DNA of 64,000 nucleotides, taken from positions 248,001 through 312,000 of the forward strand of contig NZ_JMLQ01000002.1 in the NCBI RefSeq assembly GCF_000686025.1. Direction: 5' to 3'. Under the pieces are notes generated by a model. It saw only the letters and a program-made list of their open reading frames with translations, did no database searches and was not told where the DNA came from. Source of the stretch: Rhodococcus sp. UNC23MFCrub1.1. Its GTDB lineage: Bacteria; Actinomycetota; Actinomycetes; Mycobacteriales; Mycobacteriaceae. A program made the translations under genes and the position numbers. Positions 48,836-58,220 of the stretch are shown here, one piece after another. Position 1 is the first letter of the stretch. Each line of letters starts with the position of its first letter.

Positions 48836-50410
48836 TCAGCTGACGATGATGGTGCGGGTGTGCCACCCGGTCGAACCACCGGGGATCGGCGGGGTGCGCT
48901 CCTCGACCTGCGTGTTCCCGTCCTGATCCGTCGCGCGGACCTGGATGTTGTGGTTGCCCGCAGTGGCGTCCCAGTCCCAGAACCACTGGCGCCAGGTGTC
49001 GATCGTGTACTGCTCGGCGAGCGTCGCCTCCTGCCACGGTCCGTTGTCGACACGGACCTCGACGCGCTCGATGCCACGCTGCTGCGCCCAGGCGGTACCT
49101 GCGACACGGACGGGACCGGGTGCGACGGGGGCGAAGGCGGCCGGCACGTCGATGCGTGACGCCGTCTTGATCGGTGCCTTGTCGCCCCAGCCGCGGTCGG
49201 TCCAGTAGGCCGTCGCCTCGTCGAAGCGCGTGAGTTCCCAGTCGACGACCCACTTGGTGGCGGAGACGAATCCGTACAGACCGGGCACGACCTGACGCAC
49301 CGGGTAGCCGTGCTCGACGGGCAGCGGCTCGCCGTTCATCGACACCGCGAGCATCGCGTCGCGGCCGTCGGTGAGGGCCTCGACCGGCGAACCGATGGTC
49401 ATGCCGTCGATGCTCGTGGACAGCAGCATGTCCGCGTCGGCCTGCACACCCACCTCGTCGAGGATGTCCTTGATGGGGAACCCGATCCAGGTCGCGTTGC
49501 CGGCGAGCGGTCCGCCGACCTCGTTGGACACGCACGTCAGCGTCACGACGCGCTCGATCGGAGTGCGAGCCATGAGGTCGTCCCAGCTCAGCGTCATCTC
49601 GCGGTCGACCTTGCCGTGGATCTTGAGCTGCCACTCGGCGGTGGTCAGCTGCGGGACCTGCAGAGCGGTGTCGATGCGGTAGAAGGTGTTGTTCGGCGTG
49701 ACGAAGGTGGTCGCGCCCTCGACACCGATGTCGGTACCGGCCGGAATGGCGGCGGCTTTCTCGCCGGCCGCGACCGTGGGGAGGCGGAAGTTCTTGATGT
49801 CCTCGGCGACGCCGGCGACACGATCGCCGAGGTACCGGCCGACCGTGCCGGCTGCGACGGCCACCGCGGCGGCAGCGCCGAACAGGACGAGGAACTTGCG
49901 ACGCGGCATGAACCCGTCGACCGTGCCCGCCGGTACCTCCAGCGCTCGCGTGAGGGCTTGCAGGACCGCGATGCCCAGGACGACACCCACCACGGTGGGG
50001 ATGACGTCACTGAGTGAGGACGTCGGCCGCTGCAGCACCGCGTAGACACCGACGGCGCCGAGCACCAGCAGGATCACCGATCCGATGGGACGGGACGGGC
50101 GCTCGAGCAGGCCGGCGATGGCGGCGATGATCGCGATGCCGATGGACATGCCGACGAACAGGGCGGCCTTGTCGTTGGTGCCGAAGGTGTCGATCGCGAA
50201 CTCGCGGGCGAACGCGGGCGTGCGGTCCACGGTGGTGGAGCCGACGGCGAAGAACGGTGACGACGCCGAGCTGAAGAGGAGCGAGAGGATCTCGCCCACG
50301 CCGAGCACGACGCCGGCGGCGACCACTCCGCTGAGCATGCGTGCGAAGGGGTGGACGCGCGTACGCGCGGAGTCACCCGAGGTCTGGCGTTCGGTGGTCG
50401 TCGTGGTCAT
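48836..50410 (-). CDS. Membrane-anchored molybdopterin-dependent oxidoreductase, paralogue 2
   Basis: The 524-residue paralogue of the protein at 39098-40603 has the same layout. A short Thr-rich N-terminus is followed by four helices (about 25-155) and MPRRKFLVLFG near 169, a twin-arginine-like motif before a fifth hydrophobic stretch. The Mo-binding domain follows with C293 in VTLTCVSNEVGG, then the dimerisation domain (IERVEVRVDNGPW...WRQWFWDWDATAGNHNI). Long stretches such as VPGLYGFVSATKWVVDWELTRFDEATAYWTDRGWGDKAPIKT match the first copy almost position by position. Substrate and electron acceptor unknown. Confidence 0.88.
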   Translation of the reverse strand: MTTTTTERQTSGDSARTRVHPFARMLSGVVAAGVVLGVGEILSLLFSSASSPFFAVGSTTVDRTPAFAREFAIDTFGTNDKAALFVGMSIGIAIIAAIAGLLERPSRPIGSVILLVLGAVGVYAVLQRPTSSLSDVIPTVVGVVLGIAVLQALTRALEVPAGTVDGFMPRRKFLVLFGAAAAVAVAAGTVGRYLGDRVAGVAEDIKNFRLPTVAAGEKAAAIPAGTDIGVEGATTFVTPNNTFYRIDTALQVPQLTTAEWQLKIHGKVDREMTLSWDDLMARTPIERVVTLTCVSNEVGGPLAGNATWIGFPIKDILDEVGVQADADMLLSTSIDGMTIGSPVEALTDGRDAMLAVSMNGEPLPVEHGYPVRQVVPGLYGFVSATKWVVDWELTRFDEATAYWTDRGWGDKAPIKTASRIDVPAAFAPVAPGPVRVAGTAWAQQRGIERVEVRVDNGPWQEATLAEQYTIDTWRQWFWDWDATAGNHNIQVRATDQDGNTQVEERTPPIPGGSTGWHTRTIIVS

Positions 50411-50477
50411 GACTGCTATTCGTCACGATGGCAGTGTCGGCTTGCTCCGGTGGGCGTGTTGACGAGCCACAACGAGC

Positions 50478-50514
50478 GAGGCGCGCCCGTGAGGAGTTCT
50501 CACGGGCGCGCCTC
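50478..50514 (-). terminator. Terminator after the FadD15-like gene
   Basis: Perfect 16-bp stem GAGGCGCGCCCGTGAG / CTCACGGGCGCGCCTC with a 5-base loop, 18 bases past the acyl-CoA ligase stop and before the molybdo-oxidoreductase start on the same strand. It separates the two transcripts. Confidence 0.8.
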
Positions 50515-50532
50515 GGGTGGATCGGACGAGTG

Positions 50533-52323
50533 TCAGCCGCCGTAGATGTCGGCCACCTCGGTGGCGTGCGACTCCAGGATGACGTTGCGCTTGAGCTTCA
50601 TGGTCGGCGTCAGTTCTCCCGACTCGATCGTGAAGTCACCGGGCAGGATCGTGTATTTCTTGATCTGCTCGGCCTTGGAGACCTTCGAGTTGGCCGTGTC
50701 GACGGCCTTGTCGATCTCGGCGATCAGGTCGGCGTTGGTCGTCAGATCACTCGCGGACGTGCTCTTGTCGAGACCGTGACGCTCGAGCCAGCCGGGCAGA
50801 GCCTCGGGATCCAGCGTGATGAGCGCCCCGATGAACGGCTTGGCGTCGCCCACGACGAGGCACTGGCTGACCAGCGGGTGCGACCGGATGGAGTCCTCGA
50901 GGCCGGCGGGCGCGACGTTCTTGCCACCTGCCGTCACGATGATCTCCTTCTTGCGACCGGTGATCGAGAGGAAGCCCTCGTCGTCGAGTGAGCCGAGGTC
51001 ACCGGTGTGGAACCAGCCGTCGCGGATCGATTCCTCGGTGGCCTTCTCGTTGTGCCAGTACCCGGAGAACACGACGGGACCCTTCACCAGGATCTCGCCG
51101 TCCTCCGCGATCTTCACGGCGTGCCCCGCGAGCGGGCGGCCGACGGAACCGATGCGCTGCTTGTCGGTGGTGTTGACCGTGACGGCGGCGCTGGTCTCGG
51201 TGAGTCCGTAGCCTTCACGCACCGGAACGCCGATGCCGCGGAAGAAGTGGCCCAGTCGAGCGCCGAGGGGGCCGCCGCCGGACAGCGCACTGGTGCACCG
51301 TCCACCGAGAGCGGCGCGGAGCTTCGAGTAGACCAGCTTGTCGAACAGGGTGTGCTTCGCCTTGAGCACCAGGCCGGCGCCGCCCTTGTCCTGCGCGATG
51401 CTCCACTCGATCGCGACGTCCGCGGCCTGATCGAAGATCTTGCCCTTGCCGCCGTCGTGCGCCTTCTGCTTGGCCGAGTTGTAGACCTTCTCGAACACGC
51501 GGGGGACCGAGAGGATGAAGTCGGGCTGGAACTCGGCGAACTGCTCGACCAGCGTCGTGGTGTCGGACGTGTGCGCCACCGTGACCTTGGCCTCGAAGGC
51601 GCCGAACGACACCGCGCGAGCGAACACGTGCGCCATCGGGAGGAACAGCAGGGTGCGCTTGCCCTCGGTCATCTGGTCGTGCAGCGCCACCTGGGTGGCT
51701 GTCGTCTCGGCGTAGAAGTTCGAGTGCGTGAGCTGGACACCCTTCGGGCGGCCGGTGGTCCCCGAGGTGTAGATGAGCGTGGCGGCCGACGACGCGGACA
51801 CCTGCTGACGACGGGCGTGCAGATCGTCGTCGGACACGGAGGCGCCGCGGGTGGTGAGCTCGTCGATCGCACCGCCGTCGAAGCTCAGCGTCTCGCGGAG
51901 ATCCGCGGCGCTGTCGGTGACGTCCTTCATGCGGGTGAGGTGTTCGGAGGTCTCGACCACGAAGAGCTTGGTCGCGGAGTCCTCGAGGATCCACTGCGCC
52001 TGATCGGCTGCGGACGTCTCGTAGATGGACACGGTGCAGCCACCGGCGGTCCAGATCGCGTAGTCGAGCACGACCCACTCGTAGCGGGTGCCGGCCATGA
52101 TGGCGACGCGGTCACCGAACTCGATGCCGGAGGCCATGAGGCCCTTGGCCACGCCCGCGACCTCGTCGGCGAACGTGCGCGCCGTGACGTCCTTCCACGA
52201 GCCGCCGACTCGCCGTTGGAACGCCACCCATTCCGGGGTCTCGCTCGCGTAGCGGAACACGGTGTCGGCCATCGAGACGTCGTCCGGGATCGTGTAGGAC
52301 GCGGGTACCGAGTATTCGTGCAC
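50533..52323 (-). CDS. Long-chain fatty-acid-CoA ligase, FadD15-like
   Basis: Activates fatty acids to acyl-CoA via an acyl-AMP. The P-loop-like motif TLIYTSGTTGRPKGVQLTHSN, EGYGLTETSAAV, GWFHTGDLG and the A10-region TPTMKLKRNVI are all present. The whole chain resembles mycobacterial FadD15. I start it at GTG 52323 (MHEYSVPASYTIPDDV), 596 residues, because FadD15 begins at the same place and GGAAGG lies upstream; an in-frame ATG at 52371 would add 16 residues. It is divergent from the RNA helicase and stands alone. Confidence 0.92.
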   Translation of the reverse strand: MHEYSVPASYTIPDDVSMADTVFRYASETPEWVAFQRRVGGSWKDVTARTFADEVAGVAKGLMASGIEFGDRVAIMAGTRYEWVVLDYAIWTAGGCTVSIYETSAADQAQWILEDSATKLFVVETSEHLTRMKDVTDSAADLRETLSFDGGAIDELTTRGASVSDDDLHARRQQVSASSAATLIYTSGTTGRPKGVQLTHSNFYAETTATQVALHDQMTEGKRTLLFLPMAHVFARAVSFGAFEAKVTVAHTSDTTTLVEQFAEFQPDFILSVPRVFEKVYNSAKQKAHDGGKGKIFDQAADVAIEWSIAQDKGGAGLVLKAKHTLFDKLVYSKLRAALGGRCTSALSGGGPLGARLGHFFRGIGVPVREGYGLTETSAAVTVNTTDKQRIGSVGRPLAGHAVKIAEDGEILVKGPVVFSGYWHNEKATEESIRDGWFHTGDLGSLDDEGFLSITGRKKEIIVTAGGKNVAPAGLEDSIRSHPLVSQCLVVGDAKPFIGALITLDPEALPGWLERHGLDKSTSASDLTTNADLIAEIDKAVDTANSKVSKAEQIKKYTILPGDFTIESGELTPTMKLKRNVILESHATEVADIYGG

Positions 52324-52454
52324 GGTGTCTGTACCTTCCAGTAGCAGCAGGTTTGTTGTGTATTGGATCACATGAAGCGATGCTGCGGTGATCGTAGTGC
52401 CGTATCCGCTTTGTCCTGTTCGAACAGTTGTCGTTCTGCAGGTGGTCGCTGGAC

Positions 52455-52460
52455 TAGACT
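52455..52460 (+). promoter_or_regulatory. Possible -10 box directly before the deaD start
   Basis: TAGACT ends 9 bases before the ATG at 52470, and no ribosome-binding site is visible. This spacing would give a leaderless or nearly leaderless mRNA. No convincing -35 element. Confidence 0.35.
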
Positions 52461-52469
52461 CTGGTGCAC

Positions 52470-54164
52470 ATGAGCACTTCCGAGTCGGAAACGGTGTCCA
52501 CCGACACCCCCTCGTTCGTCGATCTCGGTATCGACGAGCGTGTGCTGAAGGCCCTCGCAGACGTCGGGTACGAGACGCCCTCGCCCATTCAGGCAGCCAC
52601 CATCCCGCCGTTGATGGCCGGGAACGACGTCGTCGGCCTCGCGCAGACCGGCACCGGCAAGACCGCCGCGTTCGCCGTGCCGATCCTCTCGCGCCTCGAC
52701 GTCGCCAACCGGGTGCCGCAGGCGCTGGTCCTCGCGCCCACCCGCGAGCTGGCCATCCAGGTGGCCGAGGCGTTCGGCAAGTACGCCACCCACATCGAGG
52801 GCCTGCACATCCTGCCCATCTACGGCGGGCAGGCGTACGGCATCCAGCTCTCCGGTCTGCGGCGCGGCGCCCACATCGTCGTCGGCACGCCCGGGCGCGT
52901 CATCGACCACCTCGAGAAGGGCACGCTGGACCTGTCGCACCTCGAGTACCTCGTGCTCGACGAGGCCGACGAGATGCTGAAGATGGGATTCCAGGAGGAC
53001 GTCGAGCGCATCCTCGCGGACACCCCTGAGTACAAGCAGGTGGCGCTGTTCTCGGCCACCATGCCGTCGGCGATCCGCAAGATCTCGCAGCAGTACCTAC
53101 ACGATCCGGTCGAGATCACGGTGAAGACGAAGACGTCCACCGCCCCCAACATCACGCAGCGGTACGTGCAGGTGGCGCATCAGCGCAAGCTCGACGCGTT
53201 GACGCGGATCTTCGAGGTCGAGGACTTCGAGGCGATGATCATCTTCGTCCGCACCAAGCAGGCCACGGAGGAGCTCGCCGAGAAGTTGCGGGCGCGGGGC
53301 TACTCGGCCGCCGCCATCAACGGTGACATCGTTCAGGCGCAGCGCGAGCGGACCATCGGTCAGCTCAAGAACGGTGCGCTCGACGTGCTCGTCGCCACCG
53401 ACGTCGCGGCCCGCGGTCTCGACGTCGAGCGGATCTCGCACGTCGTCAACTACGACATCCCGCACGACACCGAGTCGTACGTGCACCGCATCGGGCGGAC
53501 CGGTCGCGCCGGGCGCGCGGGCGAGGCGCTGCTGTTCGTCGCGCCGCGGGAGCGTCATCTGCTCAAGGCCATCGAGAAGGCGACGCGGCAGCCGATCACC
53601 GAGATGCAGCTGCCGAGCGTCGACGACGTCAACGCGCAGCGCGTGGCCAAGTTCGCCGACTCCATCACCCAGTCGCTGTCCTCGACGTCGCTCGGTCTGT
53701 TCCGTCGACTCATCGAGGACTACGAGCGCGAGCACGACGTGCCGCTCGCGGACATCGCCGCGGCGCTGGCGACGCAGTCGCGGGACGGCGACGCGTTTCT
53801 CATGTCGCCCGAGCCGCCGCCCCCGCCGCGGGAGAAGCGCGAGCGCCCCGAGCGCAAGTTCGACGATCGGGACGCACCGCCGTTGCGCAAGTCTCGCAAG
53901 GGCGATCAGGATCTGGCGGTGTACCGGATCAGCGTCGGCAAGCGGCACAAGGTGGCGCCCGGTGCCATCGTCGGTGCCATCGCCAACGAGGGCGGTCTGC
54001 GGCGCAGCGACTTCGGGCACATCAGCATCCGGCCGGATCACAGCCTGGTCGAGCTCCCGGCAGATCTAGCGGACGAGACGTTGGAAGCGTTGCGCCGCAC
54101 CAGGATCAGCGGCGTGCTCATCCAGCTGCAGCGCGACGGCGGACCGCCCCGCGGCAAGCACTGA
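52470..54164 (+). CDS. deaD: DEAD-box ATP-dependent RNA helicase (DeaD/CsdA-like)
   Basis: Unwinds RNA duplexes, typically in ribosome assembly, cold adaptation and mRNA decay. The 564-residue protein has the Q motif (YETPSPIQAATI), AQTGTGKT, PTRELAIQ, GTPGRVID, VLDEADEML, SAT and HRIGRTGRAGRAG. After the RecA core come a dimerisation/linker part, a charged Pro-Arg stretch (PEPPPPPREKRERPERK) and a DbpA-type RNA-binding domain at the C-terminus (YRISVGKRHKVAPGAIVGAIANEGGL...IQLQRDGGPPRGKH). Start chosen at ATG 52470 (MSTSESETV); GTG 52464 is in frame. Confidence 0.95.
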   Translation: MSTSESETVSTDTPSFVDLGIDERVLKALADVGYETPSPIQAATIPPLMAGNDVVGLAQTGTGKTAAFAVPILSRLDVANRVPQALVLAPTRELAIQVAEAFGKYATHIEGLHILPIYGGQAYGIQLSGLRRGAHIVVGTPGRVIDHLEKGTLDLSHLEYLVLDEADEMLKMGFQEDVERILADTPEYKQVALFSATMPSAIRKISQQYLHDPVEITVKTKTSTAPNITQRYVQVAHQRKLDALTRIFEVEDFEAMIIFVRTKQATEELAEKLRARGYSAAAINGDIVQAQRERTIGQLKNGALDVLVATDVAARGLDVERISHVVNYDIPHDTESYVHRIGRTGRAGRAGEALLFVAPRERHLLKAIEKATRQPITEMQLPSVDDVNAQRVAKFADSITQSLSSTSLGLFRRLIEDYEREHDVPLADIAAALATQSRDGDAFLMSPEPPPPPREKRERPERKFDDRDAPPLRKSRKGDQDLAVYRISVGKRHKVAPGAIVGAIANEGGLRRSDFGHISIRPDHSLVELPADLADETLEALRRTRISGVLIQLQRDGGPPRGKH

Positions 54165-54170
54165 CACCAG

Positions 54171-54201
54171 CGCACCCCCGCGAGATTCTCGCGGGGGTGC
54201 G
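54171..54201. terminator. Bidirectional terminator between deaD and the symporter gene
   Basis: CGCACCCCCGCGA / TCGCGGGGGTGCG with loop GATTC, between two convergent stop codons (54164 and 54207). Confidence 0.85.
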
Positions 54202-54206
54202 GTGCG

Positions 54207-55589
54207 TCAGCTCTTCTGCAACGCGGAGGGATGCGCGTCGGTGTCGACGCCGGGGACTCCGCGGCCGCGGATCGACGCGCCCGCCGTCTCGGCGACGAAG
54301 AGCAGTGCGATCAGTCCGACGACGCAGGCGCCCATCATGTAGAACGCCGGGACGAGATCGTTGCCGGTCCGTTCGACGAGCCACTCGTTGGCCGCCGGCG
54401 CCGTGCCACCGAACAACGAGGTCGACACGTTGTAGGCGATGGCGAAGCCGGCGAACCGGACGTGCGTCGGGAACATGGCCGGGAACGTCGCCGAGATGGT
54501 CGAGAGCTGCAGGACGTAGAGCAGGCCCAGCACGGTGAACGCGACGATGGCCCAGCCGAAGTTGACCGTCATCAGCATGTACATCGGGATCGCGAAGATC
54601 AGCAGTCCGACCATCGAGACGAGCCACAGTGGCTTGCGCCCCACCTTGTCCGACAGTGCTCCGGCGAACGGAATGACGAGCATCATGGCGAACTGCCCGA
54701 TGACGACGAGGAACAGCGACGACGTGCTCGACAGGCCGATCCGGCTCTCCAGATAGGTCGGCATGTAGCTCAGCAGGGTGTAGTTGCAGACGTTGAGCGC
54801 GACGACGAGGCCCATCAGCGTGAGGATCGGTCGCCAGTAGGTGGCGATCAGTTCGCGGAACTGGGTGGACGTCTTGTGCTCCACCGCGTCCTCGTTCTCG
54901 AGTTCACGGAACACCGGGGTGTCCTCGAGCTTGGACCGCATGTAGAGCCCGATGAGCGCCAGCGGCCCGGCGACGAAGAACGGCAGGCGCCAGCCCCACG
55001 TGTCCATGAACGCGTCGGTGGAGAGCAGGTCGACGGCCAGCACCACGAGGGCGCCGAGGGAGAAGCCGCCGAGTGTGCCGAACTCGAGGAAGCTGCCGTA
55101 GAAGCCGCGCTTGCGGTCGGGGGAGTACTCGGCCATGAAGGTGGCTGCGCCGCCGTACTCACCGCCGGTGGAGAAGCCCTGGATCATGCGCAGGATCACC
55201 AGCAGAACCGGTGCCCAGAAGCCGATCGAGGCGTAACTCGGGATGACACCGATGAGGAAGGTCGCGGTGCCCATCAGGATGATGGTCAGTGCGAGGACGT
55301 GCTTGCGGCCGAGACGGTCCCCCAGTGGTCCCCAGACGAGGCCGCCGAGCGGCCGCACGAGGAAGGACACCGCGAAGATGCCCAGCGTCAGCAGGGTGGC
55401 GGACTCGAGGTCGTCCGGGAAGAACGCGCGGGAGATGTACGTGGCCGTGTAGGCGTACACGCCGTAGTCGAACCACTCGGTCGCGTTACCCATCGCCGAG
55501 GCGCCGATCGCGCGCCGGAGAACCCCGGGCGGAGCGTCCTTCAGCGCCGGTGTCGGGTTGTCGACAGAACCTGATTCGGAAGTACTCAC
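54207..55589 (-). CDS. MFS metabolite:H+ symporter, MHS family (ProP/KgtP/ShiA-like)
   Basis: The 460-residue 12-helix transporter has GNATEWFDYGVYAYTATYISRAFFP, RPLGGLVWGPLGDRLGRKHVL, RMIQGFSTGGEYGGAATFMAEYSP and RGFYGSFLEFGTLGG, which define the metabolite:H+ symporter family. Substrates in the family include proline/betaine, 2-oxoglutarate, citrate and shikimate. The sequence looks most ProP-like, but the C-terminal coiled coil of E. coli ProP is absent, so substrate is uncertain. Confidence 0.9.
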   Translation of the reverse strand: MSTSESGSVDNPTPALKDAPPGVLRRAIGASAMGNATEWFDYGVYAYTATYISRAFFPDDLESATLLTLGIFAVSFLVRPLGGLVWGPLGDRLGRKHVLALTIILMGTATFLIGVIPSYASIGFWAPVLLVILRMIQGFSTGGEYGGAATFMAEYSPDRKRGFYGSFLEFGTLGGFSLGALVVLAVDLLSTDAFMDTWGWRLPFFVAGPLALIGLYMRSKLEDTPVFRELENEDAVEHKTSTQFRELIATYWRPILTLMGLVVALNVCNYTLLSYMPTYLESRIGLSSTSSLFLVVIGQFAMMLVIPFAGALSDKVGRKPLWLVSMVGLLIFAIPMYMLMTVNFGWAIVAFTVLGLLYVLQLSTISATFPAMFPTHVRFAGFAIAYNVSTSLFGGTAPAANEWLVERTGNDLVPAFYMMGACVVGLIALLFVAETAGASIRGRGVPGVDTDAHPSALQKS

Positions 55590-55945
55590 TCACCCAGACC
55601 TACCGAAGTAGTGGCCGAACCTCAGCATCGAGAGGGGCGATCGGTCTCTTCGTTATCGAGTCGTTACGGCGCCCGGGTTGCCGCGACAGTGGCCGTTCGG
55701 CGCCGGAAACCACCTCTCACCTGGTCCTAGCACGGACCGTCGTCGTCAGTGTCGCGGCGCGGGAGCGGCGGCATCCGATCTCGGGCACTGTCGGCAGCCT
55801 CGGCGCCGTCCGCGCAGGCATGACTGCTGCCTCGGCGCTGCTCGTCTTTCCACTGCTCAGCTAGGTTGTGGACGGATAGATTGTGGTCGGACAGGTCGTG
55901 GTTCGGGGGACACGCTCACGCGCGGTGGTCGAGGAGGACGAGTCG
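55590..55945. other. Intergenic region between the symporter and the GGDEF-EAL gene
   Basis: About 355 bases between divergent genes. Near the right end TTGTGG recurs with short spacing (about 55866 and 55881), and TAGATT at 55876 could be a -10 box. The strong GAGGAGGA site of the downstream gene is at 55931-55938. Nothing else can be supported. Confidence 0.4.
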
Positions 55946-58216
55946 ATGGTGTCGACGCCCGTTCCCCCACGACTGACCGCTGCGGCGCTGGACCGATCGC
56001 GCCTCGGTGGGCCCGTCCGGTCGCCGGGGCGCTACCTGGCGGCGTCGTTCACGGTGGCCGCCGTGGTGCTGGCCGTCTACCTGATCGTGCCCGCATCGAT
56101 CCGGACCGGCGTCTTCGCGGTGGGCGCCATCGGCTGCATGGTCGTGGTCCTGGTCGGCCTGCGGCGCAACAGCCCGACCGACACGTACGCCTGGCGGTGC
56201 ATGCTCGGCGCGGCGACGTCCTTCCTGGTGGGCCTGTCCGCGCGGAGCGTGCGCGCAGACCTGCCCTCGGCGATCCGGCTGCTGCCGGAGGTGCTGGTGT
56301 TGCTCGGCTACCTGCTGCTCGTTCTGGGCATCGTGGGCTGGTCGCGGCGAGGGGGAAACTCGCGGCCCACCCCGACCATCATCGACGCGGTCCTGGTCAC
56401 GCTGGGCATGACGTTCGTGTCCTGGGTGCTGCTGGTGGCTCCGGTCCTCTCGACCACGCGGGACGTGCCGTCCGTGGTGCTCAACGGGCTGTTCCCCGCG
56501 ATCGACGCCGGCCTGTTCACGATGGCGTTCTTCCTGCTGTTGTCGAAGAGCCGCTTCAACGTGTCCCTGGTTCTCCTCGTCGCCGCACTGCTCGTCACCA
56601 TCGTCGGCGATCTCGGCTACGCGATCGCGACGGCCCGCTCGGTCGCCCCGCCCGCGGTCGTCCTCGACGCGATGTATCTGCTCGCGTTCGTCCTGCTGGC
56701 CGCCGCGTCGCTGCATCCGTCGATGGCGTGGGTGGGTCGCGCGGGAGGTGTGACGGCCGCGCTCACCCGGCAGCGGATGACGGTGTCCGTCGCGCTCGTC
56801 GCCACCTGCGCCGCGCTGCCGCTCGTCGGCGACGCGGTGGGGACCGCGGACGTGGTGGTCCGCTCGACCTTTCTGGCCGTGATCCTGGTGGGAATGTTCG
56901 TCCGTGGTGAGCGGGCGCTGAGCCGGGTGCAGCGCAGCGAGGACAAGGCCCGCCACGACGCCACCCACGATTCGCTCACCGGTCTCCCCGATCGGTCCAT
57001 GCTCGAGTCGATCCTGGAACGCGCTGCGCGGAGGCCGTCCTCGTCGGCGTCGGCCACCACCGTGCTGTTCGCGGACCTCGACAACTTCAAGGTCGTCAAC
57101 GACTCGTACGGCCACCGCGCGGGCGACGAGCTCATCCAGGCGGCGGCGCAGCGCATCCGGCGCGTGGTCTCCGCCGACGAGGACGTGGTGCGGTACGCCG
57201 GCGACGAGTTCGTGGTGGTGGCGCACTGTGACCGGGCCCGTGCCGAGGAACTCGCGGAACTGCTCCTGGCCGCGTTCGCGGAACCGTTCGAGTTGAGTGT
57301 GGCGTCGCTGTACGTGAGCGTCAGCATCGGCATCGCGACGTCCTGCGGTCCCGCCGGGCTCGCGGACGATCTGGTCCGCGAGGCCGACACGGCGATGTAC
57401 GACGCCAAGTTCCGCGGGCCGGCGGCCTACGCGTTCTTCGACGAGTCCCTGCGCACCGCGGCGACCCGGTCGGTCGAGCTGGGCAGCGCGCTGCGCGGCG
57501 CGGTCGCGCGCGGGGAGATGGCGGTGCACTACCAACCCATCGTGTCGCTGCGGACCCACGACGTGCTGGTCTACGAGGCCCTGGTGCGGTGGAAGCATCG
57601 CGGCCGCTGGGTGGGGCCGGACGAGTTCATCCCGGTCGCCGAGGCCACCAACATGATCTCCGAGATCGGGACCTGGGTACTCGACACGGCTCTGGGCGAT
57701 CTGGTGCGACTGCGGGCGGCGGGAGCGCCGCGCATGTCGATGTCGGTGAACCTCTCCGTGCTGCAGCTGCGTGACGAGCGGCTCCCGGACGTCGTCGCGG
57801 ACCTGCTGGCGTCGCACGGTCTGGACGGGTCGGTGCTCGGGCTCGAGGTGACCGAGAGTGCCCTCATCGCCGATCCGGTGGTGGCCAATCGGGTCCTCGC
57901 ACGTCTCGCCGAGCAGGACATCGTGCTGGTGCTCGACGACTTCGGGATGGGGTACTCCTCGCTCGGTCGCCTACGAGATCTGCCCATCACCGTCATCAAG
58001 ATCGACAAGTCGTTCATCGACCGCGTCCCGGTCGACGACGCGTCGGTGTCCATCGTGACGGCCATCGAGGCCATGGCCACCGCGCTGACCATGCGCACCG
58101 TCGCCGAGGGCGTGGAGACGACGGAGCAGGAGCGCATCGTCACCGAACTCGGCTGCACGTACGCGCAGGGGTACCTCTACGGGCGCCCCGCGCCCGTGGA
58201 GACGTTCCTCTCCTGA
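55946..58216 (+). CDS. Membrane GGDEF-EAL protein (cyclic-di-GMP turnover)
   Basis: A 756-residue two-domain enzyme. About eight to nine hydrophobic helices fill residues 25-310 as a membrane sensor region. The GGDEF domain runs from about 335 (THDSLTGLPDRSML) with the active site RYAGDEFVVV near 418, an AGDEF variant seen in active cyclases. The EAL domain starts near 520 with EALVRWKH (about 544), DDFGMGYSSLGRL and the loop AEGVETTEQ (about 720), so the phosphodiesterase motifs look complete. It may make or degrade c-di-GMP, or both. ATG 55946 is preferred because GAGGAGGA is 7 bases upstream; an upstream GTG at 55883 lacks one. Confidence 0.92.
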   Translation: MVSTPVPPRLTAAALDRSRLGGPVRSPGRYLAASFTVAAVVLAVYLIVPASIRTGVFAVGAIGCMVVVLVGLRRNSPTDTYAWRCMLGAATSFLVGLSARSVRADLPSAIRLLPEVLVLLGYLLLVLGIVGWSRRGGNSRPTPTIIDAVLVTLGMTFVSWVLLVAPVLSTTRDVPSVVLNGLFPAIDAGLFTMAFFLLLSKSRFNVSLVLLVAALLVTIVGDLGYAIATARSVAPPAVVLDAMYLLAFVLLAAASLHPSMAWVGRAGGVTAALTRQRMTVSVALVATCAALPLVGDAVGTADVVVRSTFLAVILVGMFVRGERALSRVQRSEDKARHDATHDSLTGLPDRSMLESILERAARRPSSSASATTVLFADLDNFKVVNDSYGHRAGDELIQAAAQRIRRVVSADEDVVRYAGDEFVVVAHCDRARAEELAELLLAAFAEPFELSVASLYVSVSIGIATSCGPAGLADDLVREADTAMYDAKFRGPAAYAFFDESLRTAATRSVELGSALRGAVARGEMAVHYQPIVSLRTHDVLVYEALVRWKHRGRWVGPDEFIPVAEATNMISEIGTWVLDTALGDLVRLRAAGAPRMSMSVNLSVLQLRDERLPDVVADLLASHGLDGSVLGLEVTESALIADPVVANRVLARLAEQDIVLVLDDFGMGYSSLGRLRDLPITVIKIDKSFIDRVPVDDASVSIVTAIEAMATALTMRTVAEGVETTEQERIVTELGCTYAQGYLYGRPAPVETFLS

Positions 58217-58220
58217 CGCG

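Noticed and set aside
50533..52323. FadD15-like ligase as the fatty-acid loader of the NRPS
   Set aside because: More than 20 kb away, with its own terminator and promoter region, and typical of primary lipid metabolism. No positional support.
55289..55864. Plus-strand frame across the symporter 5' end and the following gap
   Set aside because: Mostly antisense to the symporter, Arg-rich, with no ribosome-binding site or family features.
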